Shown: piece after piece, positions 9,800 through 18,783 of the stretch
Layout: every line of letters begins with the position of its first letter
Position numbering within the stretch: position 1 is the first letter of the stretch
Assembly (NCBI GenBank): GCA_028279345.1
Contig: JANQNY010000022.1
Span: 1 to 50,878 of the forward strand
Direction: 5' to 3'
DNA from: Geminicoccaceae bacterium
GTDB lineage: Bacteria > Pseudomonadota > Alphaproteobacteria > Geminicoccales > Geminicoccaceae
DNA length: 50,878 bases
The notes under the pieces: model-generated
Told to the model about the DNA's origin: nothing
Databases searched by the model: none
What the model saw: the letters and a program-made list of their open reading frames with translations, nothing else
Position numbers and translations under genes: made by a program

Positions 9800-9825
9800 C
9801 ACCGCGCGTTCCCGGTCGCTATACG
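9796..9825 (+). promoter_or_regulatory. Predicted sigma-70 type promoter of rpsD
   Basis: TTGACA (9796-9801) and TATACG (9820-9825) are separated by 18 bases. The -35 box overlaps the trmJ stop codon, and the -10 box lies about 50 bases before the rpsD start. This suggests that rpsD is transcribed independently of cimA-trmJ. It is a prediction from consensus only. Confidence 0.5.
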
Positions 9826-9876
9826 CTCGCGCCTCGACCATTCCCGCCGAAGCTGGATTCCGGGTAGCATTCACCG

Positions 9877-10491
9877 ATGACCAAACGCGTGCAAGCCAAG
9901 ACCAAGATCTGCCGCCGCCTCGGCGTCAACCTGTGGGGCCGGGCGAAGGACCCGCTGGCGAAGAAGAACTATGGCCCGGGTATGCACGGCCAAAAGCGCA
10001 AGAAGGTCTCGGACTACGGCAACCAGCTACTGGCGAAGCAGAAGCTCAAGGGTTACTACGCCAACATGACGGAAAAGCAGTTCCGTCGGGCCTACCACTT
10101 GGCGACGCGGCTCAAGGGCGACACGGCCGAGAACCTCGTAGGCCTCTTGGAGCGGCGCCTCGACGTCGTCGTGTACCGGATGAACGTGGTGCTGACGATG
10201 CAGCAGGCGCGGCAGTTCGTCAGCCACGGCCACGTCAAGGTCAACGGCAAGCGCGTGACGATCGCCAGCTATCTGTGCCGCGAGGGCGACATCGTCGAGG
10301 TAGCCGACCGGACCAAGGACAAGGTGATGGTCATCGAAGCGCTGCAGAACCGCGAGCGCGATGTGCCCGAGTACATCGAGATGGACGAGAAGGCCCTCAA
10401 GGCGAAGCTCATCCGCACGCCCAAGATGAGCGACGTCCCCTACCCCGTGCAGATGGAGCCCAACCTGGTCATCGAGTACTACTCGCGCTGA
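9877..10491 (+). CDS. rpsD: 30S ribosomal protein S4
   Basis: The 204-residue protein matches alphaproteobacterial S4 along its length. It has the basic N-terminus, the [12 protein letters not shown] segment, the [13 protein letters not shown] segment that opens the S4 RNA-binding domain (about 93-155), and the [12 protein letters not shown] strand. S4 is a primary 16S rRNA binder that nucleates assembly of the small-subunit body. The gene stands alone and not in the alpha ribosomal operon, as is common in alphaproteobacteria. A good promoter precedes it. Confidence 0.98.
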   Translation: MTKRVQAKTKICRRLGVNLWGRAKDPLAKKNYGPGMHGQKRKKVSDYGNQLLAKQKLKGYYANMTEKQFRRAYHLATRLKGDTAENLVGLLERRLDVVVYRMNVVLTMQQARQFVSHGHVKVNGKRVTIASYLCREGDIVEVADRTKDKVMVIEALQNRERDVPEYIEMDEKALKAKLIRTPKMSDVPYPVQMEPNLVIEYYSR

Positions 10492-10818
10492 TCGGGTCGG
10501 CTTAATCACCGGCTGTTCCAAGCCGCCCGGCTACTACAGCCTCGCATCCGCTCTTGCACCGACGCCTTGGTTCAAGCTGGTCGGTCGCCAACCGCCTGGA
10601 CCGCCCTCGGCCTGATGCGGTCATTCGGCGGCAGGCAGCGGAAGGCTGCTTTGGTCCCTTGGTGGAGACGACGCGTGGCATCGGGTTCTTGGCTTCGGGG
10701 CAGGCCGTTACGTCTTGTTCCAGGCAGTGCCCGCACGCTCCACTAACAGGCTGTCCAGCCCATGCCCAACTCGGCCCAGGCCGGCGGTGCCTGTCTGTAC
10801 CGCCGGCACCCGCAGCCT
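10492..10818. other. Intergenic stretch without a supported gene
   Basis: These 327 bases separate convergent rpsD and the beta-propeller gene. Open frames exist on both strands but are rich in Arg, Pro and Cys and resemble no family I recognise. I see no strong hairpin followed by a T-run and no tRNA-like fold. It may be the decayed border of the inserted beta-propeller/LysR module. Confidence 0.5.
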
Positions 10819-12126
10819 CTAGTTCGCACGCACAATCGAATGCGGGCCATGCGGGGTCGGGATCGACGTCCGCATTTTCACCAGACCGACCTGCGGCGAG
10901 GTGACGAGCCTCCAGAAGTCGATCGAGCCGCCGGGCTGCGCAGTATCCAGCTGATCGTAGTTCACCACGGCGACAAACCGGCTTGAAGCGTCCCAGACCG
11001 CGGCTTCCGGCAAGATACCGTCGAACGCGTATGTTCCTACAGCCGTAAGATGGCCGGTCTCGGGGTTGATGTCGATCAATGTCAGCGAGGAGTACGGCGT
11101 ATGCCGGGGATCGTGGGCAGGTGCATAGGACACCTCGAGATTCGTGGTCACCGCCCATTCCCCATCGGGTGAAATCGCTATTCCTTCAGGCGAGATGCCG
11201 GTGCCCGCACGCCCGACCAAGAAATGCCGCGGGCCTCCCGCTCCGGCTTCGCTTGCGAACCGGATGGCGGTCACATCGCCTGGCGGCGCTTCGGTCCAAA
11301 CCCCGACGACATCCAGTCCCCAGTAGAGATTGCTTGTCAGGAAATGACGCCCATCCTGCGTAAACCGGCCCATAAAAGGGTACTTTGAGACGAGCACGGG
11401 ATTGCCCCAGGCTTCGAGCGCTATCGCCTCGTCGCTCCCTCGAACGACCCGAGCGAAGCGCACGACGGCGCGGTTAACGTCGGTCACTGCGACGAACTCT
11501 CCCGACGGGTGCCACTCCACATGGCTGAGCCGGTCTTCTGGCGTCATGTCTGGCACAGAGGCATAGCTTGGATCACCGAATCTGCCATCCTCAAGTGGGA
11601 TGAACGCGATCCCGCGTCCATCAGAAGGGTGCATGGCGACAGCGACAAGATCACCCGCGGGGCTCAGCGACAGCCCTTCGGGCCGTGTCCCGATCTCAAG
11701 GCGTTGCGCGACGCTGGGTGTCGACGGATCGGTGATGTCGACGAGCGTCAGCAATGATCCGATCGGCAAGTCCCGGAACGTTTCCCCATCAAGTCCTCGC
11801 GGTCCGAAAGACTCCGAGACGACCGCAAATCGGCCGTCGGGCGTCACCGCCACCGCCGTCGGCGCCCCCGCGACCGAGTTCGAGACTTCAACCGTCGCTA
11901 GGCTCATTTCTCGTAGGTCCTCACTGATCGTGGCAACGATCAGCGCGTCAGTGCCCTCCCGAGGACCGAGCTCGCCGTTGACATACGCCGAGGCCAACAT
12001 GTCACCGTCGCTGATCGCAACTAGCGTTCCGCCCTCGAAGGTTGCGTAGGGCGTCTGTGCGGCGGCCAACCCCGCGGCCATCGCGAACGCAGATAGAGCG
12101 AATGCCCCCCCAACACTCAGTCTCAT
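10819..12126 (-). CDS. Secreted YVTN/lactonase-like beta-propeller protein
   Basis: The 435-residue protein has a signal peptide (hydrophobic stretch about 5-20, ending AAAQ) and so is probably periplasmic or extracellular. The rest shows repeated blades with the SPDG/TPDGRFAVV-type motif: VTPDGRFAVVSE, LSPAGDLVAVAMH, WHPSGEFVAVTD and ISPDGEWAVTTN. This is the pattern of seven-bladed propellers such as 6-phosphogluconolactonase-like and YncE-like proteins. The enzymatic role, if any, is unknown. It is divergent from a LysR gene with about 135 bases between starts, a standard regulator-target layout. Confidence 0.75.
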   Translation of the reverse strand: MRLSVGGAFALSAFAMAAGLAAAQTPYATFEGGTLVAISDGDMLASAYVNGELGPREGTDALIVATISEDLREMSLATVEVSNSVAGAPTAVAVTPDGRFAVVSESFGPRGLDGETFRDLPIGSLLTLVDITDPSTPSVAQRLEIGTRPEGLSLSPAGDLVAVAMHPSDGRGIAFIPLEDGRFGDPSYASVPDMTPEDRLSHVEWHPSGEFVAVTDVNRAVVRFARVVRGSDEAIALEAWGNPVLVSKYPFMGRFTQDGRHFLTSNLYWGLDVVGVWTEAPPGDVTAIRFASEAGAGGPRHFLVGRAGTGISPEGIAISPDGEWAVTTNLEVSYAPAHDPRHTPYSSLTLIDINPETGHLTAVGTYAFDGILPEAAVWDASSRFVAVVNYDQLDTAQPGGSIDFWRLVTSPQVGLVKMRTSIPTPHGPHSIVRAN

Positions 12127-12262
12127 GCGTACTCTGTCCCCTTGATTCCGGCGTGTGTGCTTTTCCCTTGGAATGAGTTAGTGGGTCTGGTCAGCGAACT
12201 GAAATTCTTGATCTGATGCCACTGATCGCGTTTGACGATTAGTATGCGGATAGGGCCCGTTG

Positions 12263-13183
12263 ATGGAGACCAAACGCCTGCGCTTCTTCGTTTTGCTCGC
12301 GGAGGAGCTGCATTTCGGGCGTGCGGCCAGGCGGGCCGGCGTTGCCCAGTCGGTCCTGTCCGTGCAGATCAAGCGACTCGAAGACGAAGTGGGTGCGGAG
12401 CTCTTCGTTCGGACAAGGCGGGATGTTCGGCTCTCCGAGATTGGCCAACGTTTCGTGTTCGAGGCGCGCGCCCTACTCGATCGTCTCGAGCAGGCGCGCC
12501 GGGTCGCAAACACGCTCAAGAGCGGCAAGAACGAGGTTCTACGCGTCGCGATGACGACCGTTGCGATGCTGGGTAAAGCGCCGCAGGTCATTGGCCGGTA
12601 TCGCGACACCCATCCTCAAATCGAGGTGGAAATCAGGGAACTCGGCACTGTCGATCAAGAGAGTGCGCTCGCCGATCGCGAGATCGATCTGGGCTTTCTC
12701 CATCCCCCGCTCGATCGTGCTGAAATCGATGTGCTCCCACTGCCACCTTCGAGGTTCCTGGCACTGAGGCGTCGAAGAGCCCTCGAAGCGTCGGCGTCGG
12801 AGCGTTGGGCAGATGCGCTTGGCAACCCGATCATCTTTTATGGACGGCGCCGTGCGCCACGACTGTACGACGCGTTTATCAGCTCCGCGCATGAGCTCGG
12901 CATCACGCCTGAGATCGCCGCGGAGGCGCGCTCCTTCCTCTCAGCTGTAGGCGCTGCGTCGGCGGGAGTAGGCAGCGCCCTGGTGCCTGAGGAGATGCGT
13001 GTCTGTGTTCCGTCAAACGTTGAGATCGTCGACCTGACGGACTGTCCACTCAGACTTCAGAACGGCGTGGCGTACCGAACCGATCACGGTAGCCAGACCC
13101 TCGCGAGTATGATCGATTTCATCGGCCGTGCGATCAAGGGCGCAAAGTTTGGCAGCGGAGAGGCATCACCTGGCGGCCGCTAG
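12263..13183 (+). CDS. LysR-family transcriptional regulator
   Basis: The 306-residue protein has a LysR helix-turn-helix at residues 1-58 (LRFFVLLAEELHFGRAARR, then QSVLSVQIKRLEDEVG) and an effector domain from about residue 88. The LHFGRAARRAGVAQ segment is typical of the CatR/BenM/OxyR-like branch. The ATG at 12263 is preferred over the TTG just before it. It is divergent from the beta-propeller gene, which is its most likely target; the shared 135-base spacer should hold the operator. The inducer is unknown. Confidence 0.9.
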   Translation: METKRLRFFVLLAEELHFGRAARRAGVAQSVLSVQIKRLEDEVGAELFVRTRRDVRLSEIGQRFVFEARALLDRLEQARRVANTLKSGKNEVLRVAMTTVAMLGKAPQVIGRYRDTHPQIEVEIRELGTVDQESALADREIDLGFLHPPLDRAEIDVLPLPPSRFLALRRRRALEASASERWADALGNPIIFYGRRRAPRLYDAFISSAHELGITPEIAAEARSFLSAVGAASAGVGSALVPEEMRVCVPSNVEIVDLTDCPLRLQNGVAYRTDHGSQTLASMIDFIGRAIKGAKFGSGEASPGGR

Positions 13184-13358
13184 CCAAGCGATGGCAGCTA
13201 TTCACTGCTGAGACGACGTAAGTACGCCCTGCGCCAAGGTCGGCTCCCCGTCCAATGCGGAAGCGGGAGACTGCGCGGAGCTGCATCGTCCCCATGCGCC
13301 GGAGCGCCCGGCGATCGGCCGGCACCTCGCGCAACACGACCACGTAGTGTCGGTGGCG

Positions 13359-13694
13359 TCAGGCCTCGGCGGGCTTGTCGCCGGCGAACAGCTCAGCGAG
13401 TTCGCCGTTTTCGTACATGTCGCGCACGATGTCGCAGCCGCCGACGAACTCGCCACGGACGTAGAGCTGGGGGATTGTCGGCCAGTTCGAGTAGCTCTTG
13501 ATCCCCTCGCGCAGCTCGGGGTCCTCCAGCACGTTGTAGGCCTGGAACTGCACGCCCGCATGCGAGAGGATCTGCACGACCGTGGCGGAGAACCCGCACT
13601 GCGGGAAGACCGGCGTGCCCTTCATGTAGAGGACGACGTCATCGGTGGCGATCTGGGCGTCGATGCGGTCCTTGATCTCGGGAGCTTCGCTCAT
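13359..13694 (-). CDS. grxD: Monothiol glutaredoxin, CGFS type
   Basis: The 111-residue protein has the monothiol active site CGFS in [11 protein letters not shown], the WPTIPQLYV cis-proline segment and the GGCDIV glutathione-binding segment. Proteins of this class bind and transfer [2Fe-2S] clusters together with BolA partners and do not reduce disulfides efficiently. It follows bolA directly at the end of the pur operon, which supports a Grx-BolA pair. The ATG at 13694 gives the normal length; longer frames upstream run through bolA out of frame. Confidence 0.95.
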   Translation of the reverse strand: MSEAPEIKDRIDAQIATDDVVLYMKGTPVFPQCGFSATVVQILSHAGVQFQAYNVLEDPELREGIKSYSNWPTIPQLYVRGEFVGGCDIVRDMYENGELAELFAGDKPAEA

Positions 13695-13717
13695 CGGGTC
13701 TTCCTCCACACTAGGTT

Positions 13718-13957
13718 TCAGTCGGCTGGGCGCGCGGCCGTCGTCAGCGCAAGCGCATGAAGCTCGGTGCCCATCCGCGCGCCGAAGGCACCGTAGACTA
13801 GCTGGTGCTGCTGCACACGCGACTTGCCGGCAAAGGCCTCCGACACGACGTGGGCGCGCCAGTGATCCTGATCGCCGGCCAAATCCTCCAAGGTCACCTC
13901 CGCGTCCGGCAAAGCCGCACGGATGGTGCGGGTAATCTCCTCGGCGCTCATCGGCAT
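13718..13957 (-). CDS. bolA: BolA-family protein
   Basis: The 79-residue protein fits the small BolA/IbaG fold. It has an N-terminal helix ([18 protein letters not shown]), a central [22 protein letters not shown] region with conserved His and basic residues, and the [11 protein letters not shown] end. BolA proteins form [2Fe-2S]-bridged heterodimers with CGFS glutaredoxins, and the next gene encodes exactly such a partner. It lies 27 bases after purL on the same strand. Confidence 0.93.
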   Translation of the reverse strand: MPMSAEEITRTIRAALPDAEVTLEDLAGDQDHWRAHVVSEAFAGKSRVQQHQLVYGAFGARMGTELHALALTTAARPAD

Positions 13958-13984
13958 CGTTCGATCGCTTCCCAGCCTGGACCT

Positions 13985-16177
13985 TCAACCGTCCATGTAG
14001 GACGGCAGCCAGCCCTCGTACAGATCACGCAGTCGTCCAAGGCCGACCTCGTCCGCACCGGCGATCACCATTGCCTCGCCGCCGGTCGAGCCGACGCGCC
14101 GTGCCACGACGCCGGCGCGGCGCGCGCTCGCCAAGAGCGCCGGCTTCTCCTCCGGCGCCACAGCCAGCAAGTAGCGGGACGGCTCCTCACCAAACCACCA
14201 GCCCGGCTCGGCAACGGCTCCCCGCGGTGCACGGAGCTGCATGCCGAGCCCGCTCGCGAGCGCCATCTCGGTCGCCGCCACCAGGAGCCCGCCATCGGAC
14301 AGGTCGTGGCACGCCCGGACCCGGCCGCGACCGATCTGCGCGCGCACAAAATCGCCGTTGCGGCGTTCCTGGCCGAGGTCGAGCGGCGGCGGCGGACCGT
14401 CCTCGCTGCCGCAGACCTCGCGGAGATAGAGGGACGCGCCAAGCCAGCCGAAGCACTCCCCGACCAGGATCAGGTCGAGGCCCGCACGATCGAACGCGAG
14501 GGTCGTGCACTGGCTTGCGTCGTCGATGACCCCCAAGCCGCCGACCGCCGGCGTCGGTTGGATCGCTCGGCCGTCGGTCTCGTTGTAGAGCGACACGTTC
14601 CCCGAGACGACCGGGAACTCGAGGACCGTGCACGCCTCGGCCATGCCGTCGATACTGGCCGCGATCTGCCCCATGATCTGCGGTCGCTCGGGGTTGCCGA
14701 AATTGAGACAGTCGGTGATCGCCAGAGGTCGCGCACCGGTGGCGGACAGGTTGCGCCAGGCCTCGGCCACGACCAGCGCGGTGCCCGCCCTGGCATCGGC
14801 CTGCACATAGCGCGGTGTGCAATCCGTCGTCAGCGCGAGCACCCGGTTGGTGCCGTGCACGCGCACGAGCGCGGCATCGGCGCCGGAGGTGGCGAGCGTA
14901 TCCCCCATCACGGTGCTGTCGTACTGCTCGAAGATCCAGCGGCGGCTGGCGAGATCAGGGCACGCGATCAGCTTTTCCAGAGCCGCTCCATGGCCGATCG
15001 GGGCGCGGATGAGATCCGAGGTCACAGGCACGGGCGGCGGGCTTTCCGCAACGGGCCGTTCGTAGACCGGTGACGCTCCGGCAACGGGCGCAATCGGCAC
15101 GTCGGCGACGACCGCACCGTCGGCGCAGACCACCATGCGGCCCGTGTCGGTGACCTCGCCGATCACCGCGACATCGAGATCCCACCTTTGAAACACGCGG
15201 GCCGCCTCGTCCTCGGCACCCTTGCGCAGCACGAGGAGCATGCGCTCCTGGCTCTCGCTCAACATAATTTCGTAAGGCGTCATGCCGCGTTCGCGTCGCG
15301 GGACACGATCGAGGTCGAGTTCGACGCCGGTGCCGCCGCGCGAAGCCATCTCGAAGGACGACGACGTCAGGCCCGCCGCTCCCATGTCCTGAATGGCGAC
15401 GATGGCATCCTCTGCCATCAGCTCCAGGCACGCCTCCAAGAGCAGCTTTTCCTTGAACGGGTCGCCCACCTGGACGGTCGGCCGCTTCGCCTCCGCATCC
15501 TCGGAGAACTCGGCAGACGCCATGGTCGCGCCGTGGATACCGTCCCGCCCGGTCTTGGCACCCACATAGACGACCGGGTTACCGATGCCGGCGGCTGCCG
15601 CATAGAAGATGGCGTCTCGCTTTGCCGTGCCGACGCACATAGCGTTGACGAGGATGTTGCCGTTGAAGCTCCGGTGGAAGTCCACCTCACCGCCGACGGT
15701 CGGCACACCGATGCAATTGCCATAGCCGCCTATCCCGGCGACCACGCCGGTGATGAGGTGGCGGGTCTTGGGGTGCTGCGGCTCGCCGAAGCGAAGCGCG
15801 TTCAAGAGGGCCACCGGCCGTGCGCCCATGGTGAACACGTCGCGAAGGATGCCGCCCACGCCCGTGGCGGCGCCCTGATAGGGCTCGATGAAACTCGGGT
15901 GGTTGTGGCTCTCCATCTTGAAGACCGCAACGAGGTCGTCACCGATGTCCACGACGCCGGCGTTCTCGCCCGGCCCGCACACGACCCACGGCGCTCGGGT
16001 CGGCAGGCGCTGCAGATGGGCCTTCGACGACTTGTAGGAGCAGTGCTCGCTCCACATGACCGAGAAAATGCCGAGCTCGATAAGGTTGGGGGTACGCCCC
16101 AGGATGCGAAGGATCTCCTCGTACTCGTCCACCGCCAGGCCGTGCTCTGCAGCTACGCTCGCGTCGACCTCGCTCAT
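13985..16177 (-). CDS. purL: Phosphoribosylformylglycinamidine synthase subunit PurL
   Basis: The 730-residue protein is the synthetase subunit of the fourth step of purine synthesis (FGAR to FGAM). It uses ATP and ammonia delivered by PurQ, bridged by PurS. Family signatures include [12 protein letters not shown] and the ATP-binding KMESHNHPS near the N-terminus, [16 protein letters not shown], and GNVSLYNET in the C-terminal half. The length is that of the small PurL used with separate PurQ and PurS. The ATG overlaps the purQ stop (ATGA), so translation is coupled. Confidence 0.97.
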   Translation of the reverse strand: MSEVDASVAAEHGLAVDEYEEILRILGRTPNLIELGIFSVMWSEHCSYKSSKAHLQRLPTRAPWVVCGPGENAGVVDIGDDLVAVFKMESHNHPSFIEPYQGAATGVGGILRDVFTMGARPVALLNALRFGEPQHPKTRHLITGVVAGIGGYGNCIGVPTVGGEVDFHRSFNGNILVNAMCVGTAKRDAIFYAAAAGIGNPVVYVGAKTGRDGIHGATMASAEFSEDAEAKRPTVQVGDPFKEKLLLEACLELMAEDAIVAIQDMGAAGLTSSSFEMASRGGTGVELDLDRVPRRERGMTPYEIMLSESQERMLLVLRKGAEDEAARVFQRWDLDVAVIGEVTDTGRMVVCADGAVVADVPIAPVAGASPVYERPVAESPPPVPVTSDLIRAPIGHGAALEKLIACPDLASRRWIFEQYDSTVMGDTLATSGADAALVRVHGTNRVLALTTDCTPRYVQADARAGTALVVAEAWRNLSATGARPLAITDCLNFGNPERPQIMGQIAASIDGMAEACTVLEFPVVSGNVSLYNETDGRAIQPTPAVGGLGVIDDASQCTTLAFDRAGLDLILVGECFGWLGASLYLREVCGSEDGPPPPLDLGQERRNGDFVRAQIGRGRVRACHDLSDGGLLVAATEMALASGLGMQLRAPRGAVAEPGWWFGEEPSRYLLAVAPEEKPALLASARRAGVVARRVGSTGGEAMVIAGADEVGLGRLRDLYEGWLPSYMDG

Positions 16178-16836
16178 CCGAGCGCTTCCATGAGCGAGCG
16201 AAACACCTGCGCCCCGTCGGCGCTGCCAAGCTCCATGCCGACCGCGCGCTCGGGGTGCGGCATCAAGCCGAGCACATTGCCCTGATCGTTGATGATGCCG
16301 GCGATATCGCGCGCGGAGCCGTTCGGGTTCCGCCGATAGCGAAAGACGATCCGGCCCTCGGCCTCGAGCCGGTCCAGCGTCTCGTCATCGGCGACGTAGT
16401 TCCCATCGTGATGCGCCACGGGTAGGTGCAGCGAGGCGCCATGGGGCAAGCCGCCGGTAAAGTCGGTCGGCGGTCCGACGACCTCCACATCGAGCCAGCG
16501 GCTGACGAATCGACCGCCTTCATTGGCGAGCAGTGCGCCGGGCAGCAGACCGGTCTCACACAGGACTTGAAACCCGTTGCAGATGCCCAGGACGCGCCCC
16601 CCGGCAGCGGCGAAGCGAACGACGGCCGCCATGACGGGCGCGCGGGCGGCGATAGCGCCGCAGCGCAGATAGTCACCATAGGCAAACCCGCCCGGCAGAC
16701 CCACCAGATCGACCTCGGGCAGCTCCGATTCTCCGTGCCAGACACGCACGGGGCGCCGTCCAGAGACCCGTTCGATCGCGACCTCCAGGTCGCGATCGCA
16801 GTTCGAGCCCGGAAAGCTGATGACGGCGGCGCGCAG
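16174..16836 (-). CDS. purQ: Phosphoribosylformylglycinamidine synthase glutaminase subunit PurQ, probable CTG start
   Basis: This is a class I glutamine amidotransferase that feeds ammonia to PurL. It has the PGSNCDRD N-terminus and the nucleophile Cys in [12 protein letters not shown]. The catalytic His/Glu pair lies near the end, in [10 protein letters not shown]. The conserved N-terminus ([11 protein letters not shown]) is preceded by a CTG at 16836, which has GGAG 7 bases upstream and lies 4 bases after the purS stop. The nearest ATG, GTG or TTG in frame is an ATG 28 codons upstream, and using it would overlap purS by about 80 bases with an unconserved extension. CTG is therefore the best start (220 residues). 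Confidence 0.93.
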   Translation of the reverse strand: MRAAVISFPGSNCDRDLEVAIERVSGRRPVRVWHGESELPEVDLVGLPGGFAYGDYLRCGAIAARAPVMAAVVRFAAAGGRVLGICNGFQVLCETGLLPGALLANEGGRFVSRWLDVEVVGPPTDFTGGLPHGASLHLPVAHHDGNYVADDETLDRLEAEGRIVFRYRRNPNGSARDIAGIINDQGNVLGLMPHPERAVGMELGSADGAQVFRSLMEALG

Positions 16837-16840
16837 TTTT

Positions 16841-17083
16841 CTACTCCACGAGATCGAGGCGGTAGGTCTCGATGACCGGGTTCGCCAGCAGTTGATCCGC
16901 CATGGCCCGGGCATCGGCAAGCGCGTCCTCCGGCCGGACTTTGGCGATGTCGACCTCGAACGCCCGCACCTGCACTAAGTCCTGGACATCATCGAACCCG
17001 AGCCGGTGCAACGAGCGAAGGATCGTGGCTGCGGCCGGATCGAGGACTCCGGGCTTGAGCCGCACCTCGACACGAACTTTCAC
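16841..17083 (-). CDS. purS: Phosphoribosylformylglycinamidine synthase subunit PurS
   Basis: The 80-residue protein matches the small PurS subunit that holds PurL and PurQ together. It has the [18 protein letters not shown]-terminus, then [18 protein letters not shown], and a C-terminal helix with [12 protein letters not shown]. The GTG start overlaps the TGA of purC (GTGA) and has a GGAG about 8 bases upstream. Confidence 0.95.
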   Translation of the reverse strand: MKVRVEVRLKPGVLDPAAATILRSLHRLGFDDVQDLVQVRAFEVDIAKVRPEDALADARAMADQLLANPVIETYRLDLVE

Positions 17084-17844
17084 TGCAGCGTCTCCGAGCC
17101 GGCGAGATCGCGGGGCGTCGCTTCGGGCAGGATACCCAGCCGCCTGGCCACCTCCTGATAACCTTCCTCGACCTTCCCCAGGTCTTGGCGGAAGCGGTCC
17201 TTGTCGAGACGCTCGCCGGTCGCCGTGTCCCAGAGCCGACAGCTGTCCGGGCTGATCTCGTCGGCGAGCACGATGCGGACGTCTTCCTCCTCCCACAGCC
17301 GGCCGAACTCGACCTTGAAGTCGACCAGCCTGAGGCCGACGCCCAACAACAGGCCCGAGAGGAAATCGTTGATTCGCAGCGCGTAGCTGATGATGTCGTC
17401 CATCTCCTGCACCGACGCCCAACCAAACGCCGTGACATGCTCCTCGGAAACCATCGGGTCGCCCAGTTCGTCCGACTTGAATGAATATTCTAAGATGGTG
17501 CGAGGCAGGCGATCCCCTTCGCGGAGGCCCAGTCGCTTGACAATGCTTCCGGCCGCGAAATTGCGCACGATCACCTCGATCGGAATAATCTCGACTTCGC
17601 GGATCAACTGCTCGCGCATGTTCAACCGGCGCACGAAGTGTGTCGGCACGCCGATTTCCGTCAGCCGCATCATCAAGTATTCGGAGATTCGATTGTTTAG
17701 AACGCCTTTGCCGGTGATGATACCGTGCTTGCGATTGTTGAAAGCGGTGGCGTCGTCCTTGAAATACTGGATGAGCGTACCCGGCTCCGGGCCCTCAAAG
17801 AGAACCTTCGCCTTACCCTCGTAAAGTTGCCGCCGCCTGGACAT
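17080..17844 (-). CDS. purC: SAICAR synthetase (phosphoribosylaminoimidazole-succinocarboxamide synthase)
   Basis: It ligates aspartate to CAIR in purine synthesis. The 254-residue protein starts at [14 protein letters not shown]; the open frame extends 43 codons further upstream with no conservation. Motifs include [49 protein letters not shown] and the VDFKVEFG segment. It is the first gene of the purC-purS-purQ-purL-bolA-grxD unit, so the operon promoter should lie in the 164 bases between it and the divergent SYLF gene. Confidence 0.97.
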   Translation of the reverse strand: MSRRRQLYEGKAKVLFEGPEPGTLIQYFKDDATAFNNRKHGIITGKGVLNNRISEYLMMRLTEIGVPTHFVRRLNMREQLIREVEIIPIEVIVRNFAAGSIVKRLGLREGDRLPRTILEYSFKSDELGDPMVSEEHVTAFGWASVQEMDDIISYALRINDFLSGLLLGVGLRLVDFKVEFGRLWEEEDVRIVLADEISPDSCRLWDTATGERLDKDRFRQDLGKVEEGYQEVARRLGILPEATPRDLAGSETLQ

Positions 17845-18008
17845 GGCCGCATCCGTATGACTAGCCGTACGCTGCCGCCGTCCTCGCCAGGCTTCAACGC
17901 CGCGTTCGTATAGACCAGCTTGCCCCACCCGGCAACGCGGCGCCATTGCCGCTCGCGCTCGGATCGGATACAAACCTCACATGACACTTTAAGACGGAGC
18001 GACAAGCT

Positions 18009-18683
18009 ATGCGTCTGGCTCGCGCCTTTGCCGTCCTTGCGGCTCTGATACTGGCGGCGCCCGCGCCTGCTGAAGCGGCGAGTGCCGAAGAAGTCGTCAC
18101 CCGCGCCGGCTTCACCGTCGACAACTTTCTCGCAGACCTTCCGCCCGACGACGTTACGCGTGTCATCATGCAGAACGCCTATGGCGTGTTGATCGTACCG
18201 GGGCTGATCAAGGCCGGGTTTGTTCTCGGCGCCGAGCACGGTCTCGGTGTGCTGTTGGTCCGCGACACGCAGAGCGGAAGGTTCGGCCCTCCCACCTTCT
18301 TCGAGATCTTCGGCGGCAGCGTCGGGTTCCAGATCGGCGCCAAGAGCAGCGACACGATCTGGGCCATCATGAACCCCAAGGCGCTCAACACGGTGCTGAA
18401 CGGTGACATGAACCTCGGCGGCGAGTTCAGCCTGGCGGTCCTGCAGGTCGGCGGCACCTATGGCGCTGGCACGACCACCGCTCTGGGCGAAGACATCTAT
18501 GTCTTCGAAAGGCCGAAGGGTCTGTTCGGCGGGGCCAGCCTCGAGGGCAGCGGCGTCTTGCCGAACAACAACTTCAACGAAAGCTATTGGGGCAGCGGCA
18601 GCACCCCGGAATCGATCGCACGCCAATTCAACCGCGTCGACGCGCGCTCCTCGGGCCTCCGCGAGGCACTGCTGCTGTTCTGA
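18009..18683 (+). CDS. Secreted SYLF/Ysc84-domain protein
   Basis: The 224-residue protein has a clear signal peptide (hydrophobic 6-22, cleavage near AEAA). The mature part resembles the SYLF (Ysc84) lipid-binding domain. It contains a VLIVPGLIKAGFVLGAEHGLGVLLVRD segment and long runs of small residues, followed by GSVGFQIGAKSSD and GTYGAGTTTALGEDIYVF. Bacterial homologues are periplasmic or surface proteins of unclear role. It lies just upstream of the metal importer but is separated from it by a 100-base spacer with its own operator-like repeat. Confidence 0.8.
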   Translation: MRLARAFAVLAALILAAPAPAEAASAEEVVTRAGFTVDNFLADLPPDDVTRVIMQNAYGVLIVPGLIKAGFVLGAEHGLGVLLVRDTQSGRFGPPTFFEIFGGSVGFQIGAKSSDTIWAIMNPKALNTVLNGDMNLGGEFSLAVLQVGGTYGAGTTTALGEDIYVFERPKGLFGGASLEGSGVLPNNNFNESYWGSGSTPESIARQFNRVDARSSGLREALLLF

Positions 18684-18732
18684 GCCATCACGCCTCTTCG
18701 CAAGACACCTCTTGAAAGCGGTACTCCGCGGA

Positions 18733-18767
18733 TTTAGGTTTGGCTAAATTCTGAAGCTGAACCTAAA
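18733..18767. promoter_or_regulatory. DtxR/MntR-like operator before the metal importer
   Basis: TTTAGGTT (18733-18740) and AACCTAAA (18760-18767) form a perfect 8-base inverted repeat. The first arm extends to TTTAGGTTTGGCTAAA, itself a near palindrome. TTAGGTTTGGCTAA within it differs at one position from the classical DtxR box half TTAGGTTAGGCTAA. The repeat ends 16 bases before the ATG of the binding-protein gene, just ahead of a strong GAGGAGGG ribosome site. A DtxR-family metal repressor binding here would shut off the importer when metal is plentiful. The binding itself is inferred. Confidence 0.6.
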
Positions 18768-18783
18768 GTCTGAGGAGGGATTC

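Noticed and set aside
13184..13343. A short reverse frame reading VVVLREVPADRRALRRMG after grxD
   Set aside because: It looks partly coding but has no ribosome site, matches no family I know and partly overlaps the end of the LysR gene. It could be a remnant, but the evidence is too thin.
13805..15073. A 422-residue forward open frame
   Set aside because: It is antisense to bolA and purL, and its sequence is low-complexity Arg/His/Gln-rich with no recognisable domain.
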